A stretch of DNA of 43,329 nucleotides from CAYMWF01 sp964394085 [NCBI: uncultured Gemmatimonadota bacterium] (GCA_964394085.1 CAYMWF010000012.1:1-43329), one strand, 5' to 3'. Shown: positions 15,876 to 24,594, counted from the first letter of the stretch. Notes: generated by a model not told the origin, from the letters alone. Made by a program: numbers and translations.

Positions 15876-17968
15876 CAGTCAGCGGTTCTCTCTTCCTCAT
15901 AGAACATTTCGATCTTGTGGAATGTATCGGCATCGGTTTCGACCGCACCCCCAAGTTCCGGTGGCGCAAACAGTTCTATGCCGGAATATACACCATCCCC
16001 CAGAATCCTGCAGTCAGCAGTGCAGTTGAACTTATCATCCTTGAAAAGCTGCCTCAGGTGAGGCTGCATCATTTCCCTCTCCGATACAATTTCCACGGCA
16101 CCGCCGACATTCTCTTCATCGAAGAGGATGGCCACCTTATCCCTGAATCGCAGTTCGAGGTTGTTGGATAACCTCCCCATCGGCAGGACCCCGTATTTTT
16201 TTATGATCTTCCAATGCGCTGGTGACAGAGTGGTGAAATAACATTTCGGTCTGTAGAACCGCTTGCGTGAATCGGTGACAACTCTTGGTTTGGGAGTAAT
16301 CACCAGACCTTTCCCCTTGACACCCTTCTTCAGGTTTGTAGAACCGATCAGGGAAGGATTCATTCTGTATTTTCCAAGATTAACTTCGTCGTTACAGTAC
16401 TGAAAACACTTGTACTTGGAAAGTATCGTGAAGACCTCGTCTGTCGAAACATCAACGATCGACGACATCAGGTGCCAAAGTTTCAACGGATGCAAAGGCA
16501 CCTGATAGAGTTTGAAAATCTTTACTGCTGTTTGAAAGAAATCTCCCGAAATTCTTTCTTCAGCACGAATGTCTTCCAGACCCTCGATTTTATCGGTCTC
16601 TATGAAGAATCGCTCATCCACATTCATAGTACCGGAAAAAGGCATGGAAGTGATGCCTACCCGGTCAATCTCTGCGTTATAATCCAATCCTACATAATCG
16701 AAGGTCTTTCCATCGCCCGGTTCCGGAACATTCAGATCGAATCTGTCCTCCTCATCGGTTCTTTTTAAAATAAGGATGGCACCGGGAATCATTTTCTTTT
16801 TTGTATACAATTCTTCCAATCCGGTGAAAAAACCGCTCCGGTAGTGATATGTCACCCGATATTCAGCTCCATCTTCTGTGTCCGTCAAAACTATCGAACT
16901 GTCGTCGGGGAAATTCATAGACTCATTTTGTGTGATGTCGAGAGTGTTCGTGACAAACTCATTGTATGTCAATGCACGTTTCATCTCATCCCTGGTGACA
17001 TTATCGAGTATTTCCCTTTTCCACTCTTCAGAAAGGAGATTGAGAGGTTTTTCCACCAGTTCCGAAGGAAGACTTTTCCTACTCTCAGACAACTTAACAC
17101 CTAGTTTTGTTGTGCTAATCCTTATCGGTCTAGCTCCGAACTGTTCGGGGATGTCGGCCCGTAACGCCCATTTCCCCCCGCCATGGTGGGAGAGGCAGAC
17201 GAATTTATCGGGAAAGAAATTCTCCATGGTGAAGTTCAGAGAGAATCGGTAATGAAGAAATCGGGAACTGTCAGGTCCAATGTTGTAAAAATGCTTTATG
17301 AAATCTTCCGTCGGCAACGGCTTTTTTGCCTTCTCGAGCATTTTCTCGATTCCCACGACAACATCGAAATCAACCTCTTCTACGAGATCGATAAAATACC
17401 ATCTCGAGCCCCAGTTGATAAAATCCTCTTCAAAAAATAGAACATTCAGTAAATCTTCCCTTATCCGATCCAGAAGGTTTTTCTCATACTGAATGAGGAC
17501 TTCATCTTTTTCGCGTTCCTCGTCATCCTGCCCCAGGTATTTTTCATCCCTCGGATCGCCGTAGTTTATCGGTAAATATTGAATCGCATTGTTCGATCGG
17601 AAAAACTCGGTCTGCTTTCGAACCATTGGCTCTTCCCAGTCAACGCAGATAAGATCATATTCGCTGTCAGGCAGGACAATTCGTTCGTATATCGTGCCGG
17701 CTGCGATTCGCCTGAAATCGATTATTTTTTTCTGCGAAATCCGAAGTTTTTCAAAACGCTTGGCTATGATATCACCTTCAATATAGTCATTTCCGGATTC
17801 GTATATTTTTATCAGCCTTCCTTTAAGATCGAAATCGAATTTCGAAGAAAGGATAGTTTTCAATCGCGTCGACAGAAAATCGATATTCACAGGTTCTTTG
17901 ACTTCTTCAAGAGCCTTCTTAAGCTCGTTGACTTCCTTTTTCCCGATTGTAAATTTAATCTCCACCAT
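15875..17968 (-). CDS. large uncharacterised cytosolic protein, possible winged-helix segments
   Basis: I do not recognise this 697-residue protein. It has no signal peptide or membrane segment and is rich in charged residues, acidic on balance, with an acidic stretch near residues 146-157. Two segments read like HARE-HTH/RNA polymerase delta-type winged helices: residues 216-269 (LPTEDFIKHF...GGGKWAL) and 491-536 (PLHPLKLWHL...NLGKYRM); residues 26-45 may begin a third. This is pattern-based inference. A frame extension would start at 18163, but I use the ATG at 17968: AGGAG is seven bases upstream, and a near-consensus promoter at 18020-18048 lies inside the longer version. Its stop overlaps the M24 peptidase start, and a pentapeptide-repeat gene diverges from the other side. 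Confidence 0.8.
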   Translation of the reverse strand: MVEIKFTIGKKEVNELKKALEEVKEPVNIDFLSTRLKTILSSKFDFDLKGRLIKIYESGNDYIEGDIIAKRFEKLRISQKKIIDFRRIAAGTIYERIVLPDSEYDLICVDWEEPMVRKQTEFFRSNNAIQYLPINYGDPRDEKYLGQDDEEREKDEVLIQYEKNLLDRIREDLLNVLFFEEDFINWGSRWYFIDLVEEVDFDVVVGIEKMLEKAKKPLPTEDFIKHFYNIGPDSSRFLHYRFSLNFTMENFFPDKFVCLSHHGGGKWALRADIPEQFGARPIRISTTKLGVKLSESRKSLPSELVEKPLNLLSEEWKREILDNVTRDEMKRALTYNEFVTNTLDITQNESMNFPDDSSIVLTDTEDGAEYRVTYHYRSGFFTGLEELYTKKKMIPGAILILKRTDEEDRFDLNVPEPGDGKTFDYVGLDYNAEIDRVGITSMPFSGTMNVDERFFIETDKIEGLEDIRAEERISGDFFQTAVKIFKLYQVPLHPLKLWHLMSSIVDVSTDEVFTILSKYKCFQYCNDEVNLGKYRMNPSLIGSTNLKKGVKGKGLVITPKPRVVTDSRKRFYRPKCYFTTLSPAHWKIIKKYGVLPMGRLSNNLELRFRDKVAILFDEENVGGAVEIVSEREMMQPHLRQLFKDDKFNCTADCRILGDGVYSGIELFAPPELGGAVETDADTFHKIEMFYEEERTAD

Positions 17969-18279
17969 CACATCACTCCTGGATAAAAAAAAACCCTTAT
18001 TCAAGGACATAATCGAAGAATAATAGCGGATTTCTTCAACCTTGTCAACAACATCAACCCGAGAGACAGCTCCAATATTGACACTCATGTCCACATATGT
18101 TAAGCAGTGTTTTGTCATTCCAATGACGACTTTCCAGAAGAACAGCCGGAATGCGTCATTCAAGGAGGCCCGGTCTTAAAATTCATGCTTCAATCCGAAA
18201 ACCATTCCCGGGGTGCGGACGAACGGATCGCGAGTTTCCTTAACACAAACTTTCGGATCTCTTAGCAGGGAGGAGCGGC
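17969..18279. other. divergent intergenic region between the unknown protein and pentapeptide genes
   Basis: These 311 bases hold a strong minus-strand promoter at 18020-18048. For the plus-strand pentapeptide gene I see a good Shine-Dalgarno (GGGAGGAG, ending about four bases before the ATG). There is also an isolated TTGACA at about 18077, but no matching -10 at normal spacing. An AAGGAGG near 18161 has no convincing start behind it. Confidence 0.5.
18020..18048 (-). promoter_or_regulatory. sigma-70 promoter of the 697-residue unknown gene
   Basis: On the minus strand a perfect TTGACA (18048-18043) is followed by exactly 17 bases and TATTAT (18025-18020, five of six). The predicted leader is about 45 bases before the ATG at 17968. 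Its position excludes translation starts further upstream. Confidence 0.78.
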
Positions 18280-19563
18280 ATGGCGGATAAAAGCCTGTCA
18301 CGAATAGAAGGTATTTTCAACAAAGCCGGAAGGTTCTTCCGGGGTTTGAAAATAAAAAACGAAAAACTCCCAGGTGAAAACTTTTCTGGAAAAGACTTCC
18401 TGGAGGGCAATTTCAAAGGGAGTTCGTTCCCTGAAGGATCTTTTGATTCAAGCGTTTTTGTCCGTTCTCATTTTACCCGTTCGGATCTATCCGGCGCCAA
18501 GCTGAATAATTCGATTTTCACTGAAACGGATTTGAACGAAGCCAAATTTGATGAAAGTTTCCTCGAAAAAACTCGGTTTCTGAATTCGGATTTATCCAAA
18601 GCCTCTTTTAATAAAGCCCGGATGGATGGTGCTTCTATAATCAATTCAATAGGTTATAAAGCGTCGTTCAGTGAAGCAAACCTGAAAAACTCAGCAATCG
18701 TGAACTCCGATTTGTCTTATGCAGATCTTTCGGGCGCCAACCTGACGGGCTCAGACCTCTCTTTGACATCGCTATATAAAGCGAACCTTGAGGGAGCCGA
18801 TTTAACCGGTGCTCACATGATGAATACTTCTTTCGAGCGGGTAAAAGGGCTCACGGAGGAGCAGCGGATAGAAATCAAACAAAACGGCGGCCTGGTTTCA
18901 CCGCAGCTGGCTAAAGCAGTAAGTGGCAGTTTTCAAGGATTGTCACTCGTAGGTAAAAGCCTGGTTGCCGGGGGTTGTGTCTTGCTGGTCGTTGTGGCAG
19001 TGTTTCTGGTTAAGTCCACGGGAGATGGAAACGATGGGCCTGGACCCAGCGGAGTTCCTCCCCTGAGGCAAGATTCAGCGACGGTGACGGTCGACAGAAG
19101 ATTCCCGGCTCTGGACTCCAGTATAGTTCCAGAAGAACTGGAGCCCGGTTTGATATTTGAATATACAACCATTTCACGGAAAACAGAATCACCAAAACGT
19201 ATCGAAATTGCAGAAAGCCTGGATATCGGGATAACACCTTCACCAGGTGATCCTGACAGCATGCCATATATAAAATTTACAGGATATATCTCCAGCCCTG
19301 AGAATAAGAGGTATATTCTCGATATCGGTTTCGACGACCATTTGACCCTGTTTATAGATGATGCAAAAGTGGTTGACAGGGATGGAACGGACCATGTCAA
19401 TATCGAGCTGAATCTCGATCAGGGCTACCATAAGATGAACGGGTTCTTCCTGGATTTCGGCGGTCAATATTTTTTCCGCATAAATCCCGGCCAATCCGGC
19501 CTCACTCCGTTCCACAACCCGGGCGAACTAAACAAAACAGCTGAAAACCCAGCTGACAACTAA
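18280..19563 (+). CDS. pentapeptide-repeat protein with one membrane helix and a PA14-like outer domain
   Basis: A 427-residue protein with an unusual order of domains. Residues 30-187 are about thirty A(D/N)LXX-type pentapeptides (GADLTGAHM, SGANLTGSDL), expected to form a right-handed quadrilateral beta-helix. Residues 223-245 are a hydrophobic helix (SLVAGGCVLLVVVAVFLV). A flexible Gly/Pro segment follows, then residues about 285-402 with the PA14/GLEYA pattern (FTGYISSPENKRYILDIGFDDHLTLFIDD, LDQGYHKM). With no N-terminal signal, the repeat domain should be cytosolic and the PA14-like domain outside the inner membrane, where such domains bind carbohydrate. It may link an internal scaffold to an envelope glycan; that is inference. 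GGGAGGAG precedes the ATG. Confidence 0.88.
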   Translation: MADKSLSRIEGIFNKAGRFFRGLKIKNEKLPGENFSGKDFLEGNFKGSSFPEGSFDSSVFVRSHFTRSDLSGAKLNNSIFTETDLNEAKFDESFLEKTRFLNSDLSKASFNKARMDGASIINSIGYKASFSEANLKNSAIVNSDLSYADLSGANLTGSDLSLTSLYKANLEGADLTGAHMMNTSFERVKGLTEEQRIEIKQNGGLVSPQLAKAVSGSFQGLSLVGKSLVAGGCVLLVVVAVFLVKSTGDGNDGPGPSGVPPLRQDSATVTVDRRFPALDSSIVPEELEPGLIFEYTTISRKTESPKRIEIAESLDIGITPSPGDPDSMPYIKFTGYISSPENKRYILDIGFDDHLTLFIDDAKVVDRDGTDHVNIELNLDQGYHKMNGFFLDFGGQYFFRINPGQSGLTPFHNPGELNKTAENPADN

Positions 19564-19623
19564 TTCTTTCTCCGGCATCTCTATTTGTCGACAAGAGGCG
19601 GGAACTTCGTAACAGTTCCATAT

Positions 19624-21978
19624 TTATTCTGATAAGACAAACCGAATCCAATTACTGGCCGTGTCAGGAAATCGCTCCCTCCAGACACGAAAATTCCAGG
19701 GATTATACATTATCATCCTGCCCCAAGCATCTGCATCGAAAGGGCCATATTCCTGCTTTGTCCCTTCTACGGGGAACGAACCCTCCAGGCGGTAGTCACC
19801 ATCCCCGATTTTATACTCGACGATGTAATCAGCCTCAGGATCGCCACGCCACTCGAGTATAATCCGACCCCTGCTTCCTCTCCTAAGGACCGTTGCCCCA
19901 TCAGTCGGTTTGACCACAATAACCGGATTTTCCGGACGCTCCCGACCATCCGCAAGTTCAGAATTCTTCGACCAGATATTTTGAACAGTTTCGATGAACC
20001 GTCGAGTAATACTCGGTTCGGTAAATCCCGCACGTAATTCTTTCGCGGCACGAATCCGATTTTTCAATTCCTTCCCCAGTCTTGCGAACCTGATTCTGGC
20101 AAACGGATCATTTTCCGGGAGGAAAAACGTTCTTTCCAAGGGATCTTGAAGAAGATCAAAACAATGAAATCCCCTCCATGTCGATGTGTTTTCTTGTGAA
20201 AGAACCTTATAATCATCCCGAATCAGTGTATAAATAAATTGATCCGATTCTTCTGCAGTTCCCTGGTAGCCTCCCAGGTTGGTTTCGCAGAACACCCACT
20301 CACGGTCTCCTCCGGTTTTCCGATTTTTCAGGAGGGGTAGAAAACTCAGCCCATCCGATTCTGATCGCTCCAATTCACTTATCTCCAGCAAATCAAGGAT
20401 TGTCGGATAGATATCGACATTTTGAACAAGCTCGCTCCGTTTGACATTTCGGAGAAAGCACCTGGGATAATGAACAATTAGAGGAATCCTGATCACCTCT
20501 TCGAATAGCGTTGCCCTTTTCGTTGTCGATGCATGACCGACATGACCGTGATCCAATAATTCTTCTCCGTGATCGGCGGTGATGATAAGAACCGTCTTGT
20601 CCCATTCTCCCAGGTTCTCCAATGCTGTTTGGATGTTACCAACCATGTAATCCGCCATCCGCACTCCGCAGTCATACAACCCCTTGACGTATAGAGAATC
20701 GGATGGATTGAATTTCGTGGTCCCTGAAGGGATTACCATCTCCTTCATAACTGAATTCAGGCCTGGAGAGCGTTGCTCCGCATCAGGTAAGGGGATAGAA
20801 AGAAACCTGGGCAGCAGATTTTCAGAATACTCATAGGGCAGGTGTGGATAGGTGCAGTGATACCAGATAAAAAAGGGCCGTTCGCGGAGAGATTCATCAA
20901 TCTCCCTCTTCTTCAACCACTCGACTACAGCCTGACCCTGTTCTGCATCAGAGGTTGACTCCAGAATCTCTTTCTCTCTTCCATCGAAACCGAGAAAATA
21001 GAAATTCGGATCATTCGTTAAATAGTTCAAATCAGGAAGAAGATATCCCTTAGAGCGTAATACTTCTGGCAGGGTAATGATCGACTGTCTGGGAGAATTT
21101 CCCCGTGAAAAGACCCCGTGTTTCGATGGATACATACCGGAAAGAATGGAAATAATGTTCGGTGATGTCCATGCGGAACTTCCATAAGCCTTTTCGAAAA
21201 TCACTCCGGAAATCGCAATGATGTCGATATTCGGCGTCGTATTCTCGGGATAGCCGTAACAGCCCATATGGTCGGGCCTTAAAGCATCGATGGTTAAAAT
21301 GACAATATTCGGTTTAAAGGGTGGTTTGGGAACTGGGGCAGACAGTGCGGTCACAGTAAGCACAACACCAAGAACCGCGAGAGGATATGACGAAAGGGAA
21401 TAGATGTAATGATAAACCGGAGAGAATAGACGTCCATTCCCAAGCCGCTCCCTCAGGAGGAATCCCACAAGGTAGATAACGAGCAGAGATGAGGCGAAAT
21501 TCAGCATAATATCCCTGAGTTCGAATTCCCGGTTCGGAAGCATTCCCTGGATAAGCTCATCGCCCGTGCCGATTATGAAGCAGGCAAGGCAGGCAGCCGT
21601 GACCGTCTTCAATGGTTTCTTCCCCGGCGATTTGAATGCAGGAAGAGCTATCAAAGCAAGCACGCCGTATTCTGCAAGATGTAACCTTTCAGCCGGAAAC
21701 CTGTGCAGCGGAATCAGTAAACCAAGAGAGAGGAAAAAAAACGCAGCGATTCCCACCCACCTGAACAACTCCCCCTTCCCTTGATCCTCACGCCCCGTCG
21801 CAAGCAATGTAATGGCTGTTATCGTTATCCCGATAAGAACCGCCAAACCCAGGATATCGATCCATGAACCCAAAAGATGCGACAGATAATTCCAGATCGA
21901 GGGGACGAACGGCAGCGAGATATATAGACAAACAGTATATCCGGCAAGGTAGATAAGGCTTCTATTCCATTTTTTCAT
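19624..21978 (-). CDS. VanZ-like membrane domain fused to a sulfatase/phosphotransferase-like domain
   Basis: A 784-residue membrane protein. Residues 8-212 hold about six hydrophobic helices, including a VanZ-like region (HLAEYGVLAL; DELIQGMLPN with RD at 155-156). Residues 222 to about 640 are an alkaline-phosphatase/sulfatase-superfamily domain with metal-binding Asp231 and Asp236 (ILTIDALRPDHMGCYGY) and a later ITADHGEELLDHGHVGH block. The nucleophile position of the sulfatase C-x-P-S-R motif is Thr271 (AWTSPNII), as in LtaS-like and phosphoethanolamine/phosphoglycerol transferases, so sulfatase activity through formylglycine is unlikely. Residues 680-784 look like an Ig/Fn3 domain. The start overlaps moaE by 17 bases. 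I infer that it decorates envelope glycan or lipid. Confidence 0.85.
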   Translation of the reverse strand: MKKWNRSLIYLAGYTVCLYISLPFVPSIWNYLSHLLGSWIDILGLAVLIGITITAITLLATGREDQGKGELFRWVGIAAFFFLSLGLLIPLHRFPAERLHLAEYGVLALIALPAFKSPGKKPLKTVTAACLACFIIGTGDELIQGMLPNREFELRDIMLNFASSLLVIYLVGFLLRERLGNGRLFSPVYHYIYSLSSYPLAVLGVVLTVTALSAPVPKPPFKPNIVILTIDALRPDHMGCYGYPENTTPNIDIIAISGVIFEKAYGSSAWTSPNIISILSGMYPSKHGVFSRGNSPRQSIITLPEVLRSKGYLLPDLNYLTNDPNFYFLGFDGREKEILESTSDAEQGQAVVEWLKKREIDESLRERPFFIWYHCTYPHLPYEYSENLLPRFLSIPLPDAEQRSPGLNSVMKEMVIPSGTTKFNPSDSLYVKGLYDCGVRMADYMVGNIQTALENLGEWDKTVLIITADHGEELLDHGHVGHASTTKRATLFEEVIRIPLIVHYPRCFLRNVKRSELVQNVDIYPTILDLLEISELERSESDGLSFLPLLKNRKTGGDREWVFCETNLGGYQGTAEESDQFIYTLIRDDYKVLSQENTSTWRGFHCFDLLQDPLERTFFLPENDPFARIRFARLGKELKNRIRAAKELRAGFTEPSITRRFIETVQNIWSKNSELADGRERPENPVIVVKPTDGATVLRRGSRGRIILEWRGDPEADYIVEYKIGDGDYRLEGSFPVEGTKQEYGPFDADAWGRMIMYNPWNFRVWRERFPDTASNWIRFVLSE

Positions 21979-22399
21979 TCAGGGGTATACCTCCGGTTAC
22001 CCAACTCTCACCATCTTCAAATATTTCCTTTTTCCAAAACGGCACTCTCGACTTCAACTCCTCGATCAGAAAACGTGAAGCTTTGTACGCCTCGGATCTG
22101 TGAGGCGCTCCCACGGTGATCATCACTATTATATCACCCGGTTCCATCCTTCCGATCCTGTGCAGTATGACGATGTCACGTATCTCGAAGAGGTCGGATG
22201 CTTCTGCGCAAATACGTTCCAGTTCATCTTTCGCCATCTGCTCATAGGCATCGATTTCAAGGCTGACCACTCTCCTGCCCATACTTCTATTCCTGACAGA
22301 ACCGATGAAAGAAACTATAGCGCCATTCTGCCCCGATGAGATGATTTTACTTTCTATTTCAGGTTCGAGCGGCGTTTTCGACAGTTTGACACAGGCCAT
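21962..22399 (-). CDS. moaE: molybdopterin synthase catalytic subunit
   Basis: Transfers sulfur from MoaD thiocarboxylate to cyclic pyranopterin monophosphate, making molybdopterin. The 145 residues match the family. The conserved LHRIGRMEPGDIIVMI, APHRSEAYKA and SRVPFWKKE blocks are present, with Lys116 and Lys123 at the spacing of the E. coli active-site lysines 119 and 126. The ATG directly abuts the moaD stop (TAAATG), and the 3' end overlaps the sulfatase-like gene by 17 bases. No molybdoenzyme or other moa gene is seen in the window. Confidence 0.94.
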   Translation of the reverse strand: MACVKLSKTPLEPEIESKIISSGQNGAIVSFIGSVRNRSMGRRVVSLEIDAYEQMAKDELERICAEASDLFEIRDIVILHRIGRMEPGDIIVMITVGAPHRSEAYKASRFLIEELKSRVPFWKKEIFEDGESWVTGGIPLNEKME

Positions 22400-22645
22400 T
22401 TACCCACCTCCGACCGGCGGAATCAATGCAACTTCTGAAGCCTCGTTGATGCTCATATCGGGTGAGGCGTATCTCCTATCCACAGCGACCGCAATTCCTT
22501 TCCCGAACTCCTTCAACCGGGGAACCATTTCGAAAACAGCTTCCTTAACCATTTCTGCGGTTGCTACATTCGGTAACTCAACAATTATTTTCGGTGTACC
22601 GGCAATGTCGACGGCCGGACCGAACAGTCGAACAGTAATTCTCAT
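22400..22645 (-). CDS. moaD: molybdopterin synthase sulfur-carrier subunit
   Basis: Ubiquitin-like sulfur carrier of 81 residues whose C-terminal Gly-Gly (it ends in IPPVGGG) is thiocarboxylated and inserted into MoaE. The N-terminal MRITVRLFGPAVDIAG is typical. The Shine-Dalgarno AGGGAGA precedes the ATG by five bases. It is immediately followed by moaE, forming a stoichiometric pair. ThiS-like proteins are similar in size, but the moaE neighbour settles the call. Confidence 0.92.
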   Translation of the reverse strand: MRITVRLFGPAVDIAGTPKIIVELPNVATAEMVKEAVFEMVPRLKEFGKGIAVAVDRRYASPDMSINEASEVALIPPVGGG

Positions 22646-22739
22646 GCAATTCTCCCTGAATAAAATCAGTCAAGCAGATAGCCGTTGATTCACCGGATTT
22701 TCTACTTGTTTGCTCACATCTCGAAAAACCGGGTTGGGT

Positions 22740-23879
22740 TCAGTTTATGCCGACACGCTCCATGCAAAACAGAAGCCATTCGACAAAACCAATAGCGTCC
22801 AACTGGTGGGAGCCGGAGGGGGGACGAAACCTGAATAATTCCTTTGTTTCCTTATCGATCCATTTGATCGACATTGTCAGGATCAACCGGGTGGAATTAT
22901 CGATATCAAAACTCAAGTCGATCGATTCAATCAGACCTTGTTTAGAAAAACCTGCATTGAGTTCACCCTTGACTCCCGGCTGACCTGGGGCTCCACTCAC
23001 AACAGCCTTGATTTGATGTCCGTCAGGATTTCTATCTCTAGAAATATCAATGTCTGAAAGGACTCCAGCATCGGCATCCAGATATCGAACTCTATCAGGC
23101 AACAAACGATCATGATTCTCAGGCAGGAAAAGAATTTCCAGCTTTTCTGTCCCGCCGGTCACCGGCAATAAATTCTGCAGCTGTTCCGACCCCGATGCAG
23201 GAGTCTGCCTGACACGTTCTATGAATATTTTCGACGAGGTTTCACGTGTTGAAGCAGTGATGTCAGCTGCAGGAGCGGGTTTGAACGTTTCATTGTTTAC
23301 CAGCCAGGTCCAAGGTGCGGACAACGACTCCAGGAATTCCCATTTTTTCCCCGCAACAAGTGGTAAGCCGGCAAGAAGCACCTCGTTGAACGGCTCTTCC
23401 GGATCAATATTCCGCATATAATATTTCTTGTCGTCCGCACTGAAGAACATCCTGTAAAGCGTGTTTTTACAGGCGATTATTTCCCCCATGTCTCCTTTGC
23501 TGTCAATCCGCCATCCCTCACGTCCTGTTCTACCTTGACCCCGTTGTAAAAATACTATCTTTCCGCCTGTTTCTTTCCCGGACTCTTCGAGGTTTCGAAT
23601 AATTAGAAAGAAAGAGAATTCAGAACTCGGCGGCACGTTGTTTTCTTTAACTCCAGGCACGGATGTTAAAAATGATATAATTCCGGCACCTGCGTCGGAC
23701 GTGTTTTCTTTCTGTTTCACCGGAGCTTGATTTCCTCGGTTTATTTTCAGGCCGACAGATTCGCTGCCGGCCAAACCAGGTTGCGGAATAGAGAACAGCA
23801 TTCCCGCGATAATAATCGCTGATACGCCGATTTTTATAGAATGGTGCAGCTTTTTGCCAACCCATGGTGAAAAGTTCAT
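22740..23879 (-). CDS. exported protein of unknown function
   Basis: I do not recognise the family. From the ATG at 23879 it is 379 residues, with a basic N-terminus and hydrophobic helix (IKIGVSAIIIAGMLF) ending near GLAGSES, consistent with a signal peptide; no lipobox cysteine is seen. The rest is mostly beta-rich, with a middle segment (KIVFLQRGQG...GEIIACKNTLYRMFF...KKYYMRNID) that vaguely recalls LolA-like outer-membrane carrier folds, though this is weak. The frame extends 41 codons upstream to an ATG at 24002 overlapping the queH stop, but that start buries the signal peptide, and GAGGAG lies nine bases before 23879. It sits between queH and moaD in one minus-strand run. Confidence 0.72.
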   Translation of the reverse strand: MNFSPWVGKKLHHSIKIGVSAIIIAGMLFSIPQPGLAGSESVGLKINRGNQAPVKQKENTSDAGAGIISFLTSVPGVKENNVPPSSEFSFFLIIRNLEESGKETGGKIVFLQRGQGRTGREGWRIDSKGDMGEIIACKNTLYRMFFSADDKKYYMRNIDPEEPFNEVLLAGLPLVAGKKWEFLESLSAPWTWLVNNETFKPAPAADITASTRETSSKIFIERVRQTPASGSEQLQNLLPVTGGTEKLEILFLPENHDRLLPDRVRYLDADAGVLSDIDISRDRNPDGHQIKAVVSGAPGQPGVKGELNAGFSKQGLIESIDLSFDIDNSTRLILTMSIKWIDKETKELFRFRPPSGSHQLDAIGFVEWLLFCMERVGIN

Positions 23880-23998
23880 TCCGTCTCTCTCCTCGATCAT
23901 CCTGCCACTATAACAGATGACTCGCAGCTTCAATGCACAGTTGCTGAAAGTCCAGCTATATTTCTCCTGGAAACGCAGTCTCCTTCCCGGGTGGACCA

Positions 23999-24553
23999 TC
24001 ATTCCCGATTTCTGCCGAAGCCGAATTCACACCCGCAATAATTCTGGCGGTACAATCCTGCTTCATTTGCTAATTCGCATGCATTCTTGAATCCATCTCG
24101 TTTCTTGAAATCCCTTTCGAGAAAGGGAACCCCGGTTTGCTGCGATATTTCAAAACCCGACTCGTTGATGAAGCGGGCATTTTTGTGGGGGCTTACCGTC
24201 AGTGTTGTAGTGAAAGCGTCAAATCCTTCAGCGATCGCTACCCGTCCGGTTTTTTCGATACGCATTTTTATACAGACGGCACATCTTCTTCCACCCTCTT
24301 GTTCATTTTCAAAACCCTGCACCTCGAAAAGCCACTCCTCATGAGAAGTATTTTCGGCGAGATAGTGAACACCGATTTCTTTAGCGAAGCGTTTCATTTC
24401 GGAACTGCGTTTCAATAATTCGGTATCAGGCCAGATATTCGGATTGAAGAAAAAACAGGTGATGTCCCATTCTCTGCACAGTTCCGTTATCGGGTGCGTG
24501 CTGCAAGGTGCACAGCACACATGTAGAAGCAATTTGGAAGTGGCGTTAGGCAT
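23999..24553 (-). CDS. queH: epoxyqueuosine reductase QueH
   Basis: Last step of queuosine tRNA modification: reduces epoxyqueuosine to queuosine, a non-homologous replacement for QueG. The 184 residues carry the family's cysteines: Cys13, Cys14 and Cys17 in LLLHVCCAPCSTHP, the pair in GGRRCAVCIKMR, and the CGC of YRQNYCGC. These bind an iron-sulfur cluster and a second metal in characterised members. It appears to be the first gene of a minus-strand run ending in the sulfatase-like gene, and diverges from the radical SAM cluster. No other queuosine gene is present. Confidence 0.93.
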   Translation of the reverse strand: MPNATSKLLLHVCCAPCSTHPITELCREWDITCFFFNPNIWPDTELLKRSSEMKRFAKEIGVHYLAENTSHEEWLFEVQGFENEQEGGRRCAVCIKMRIEKTGRVAIAEGFDAFTTTLTVSPHKNARFINESGFEISQQTGVPFLERDFKKRDGFKNACELANEAGLYRQNYCGCEFGFGRNRE

Positions 24554-24565
24554 GACACTTAGAGA

Positions 24566-24594
24566 AAGCTAGTTGACGGTTCAACCACTGTCAA
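24566..24594 (-). promoter_or_regulatory. possible promoter for queH
   Basis: On the minus strand a perfect TTGACA (24594-24589) is followed by 17 bases and TAGCTT (24571-24566), which matches the -10 consensus at only three positions. The leader to the queH ATG would be short, under ten bases. The -35 is good and the -10 poor, so confidence is low. Confidence 0.35.

Noticed and set aside
17969-18163. N-terminal extension of the 697-residue protein to a start at 18163
   Set aside because: The strong promoter at 18020-18048 lies inside the extension, and the ATG at 17968 has AGGAG at seven bases.
19564-19623. Terminator between the convergent pentapeptide and sulfatase-like genes
   Set aside because: I saw no stem of useful length in the 60-base gap.
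23880-24002. Start of the exported unknown at 24002, overlapping the queH stop
   Set aside because: It would bury the signal peptide 41 residues inside the protein; GAGGAG lies before the ATG at 23879.
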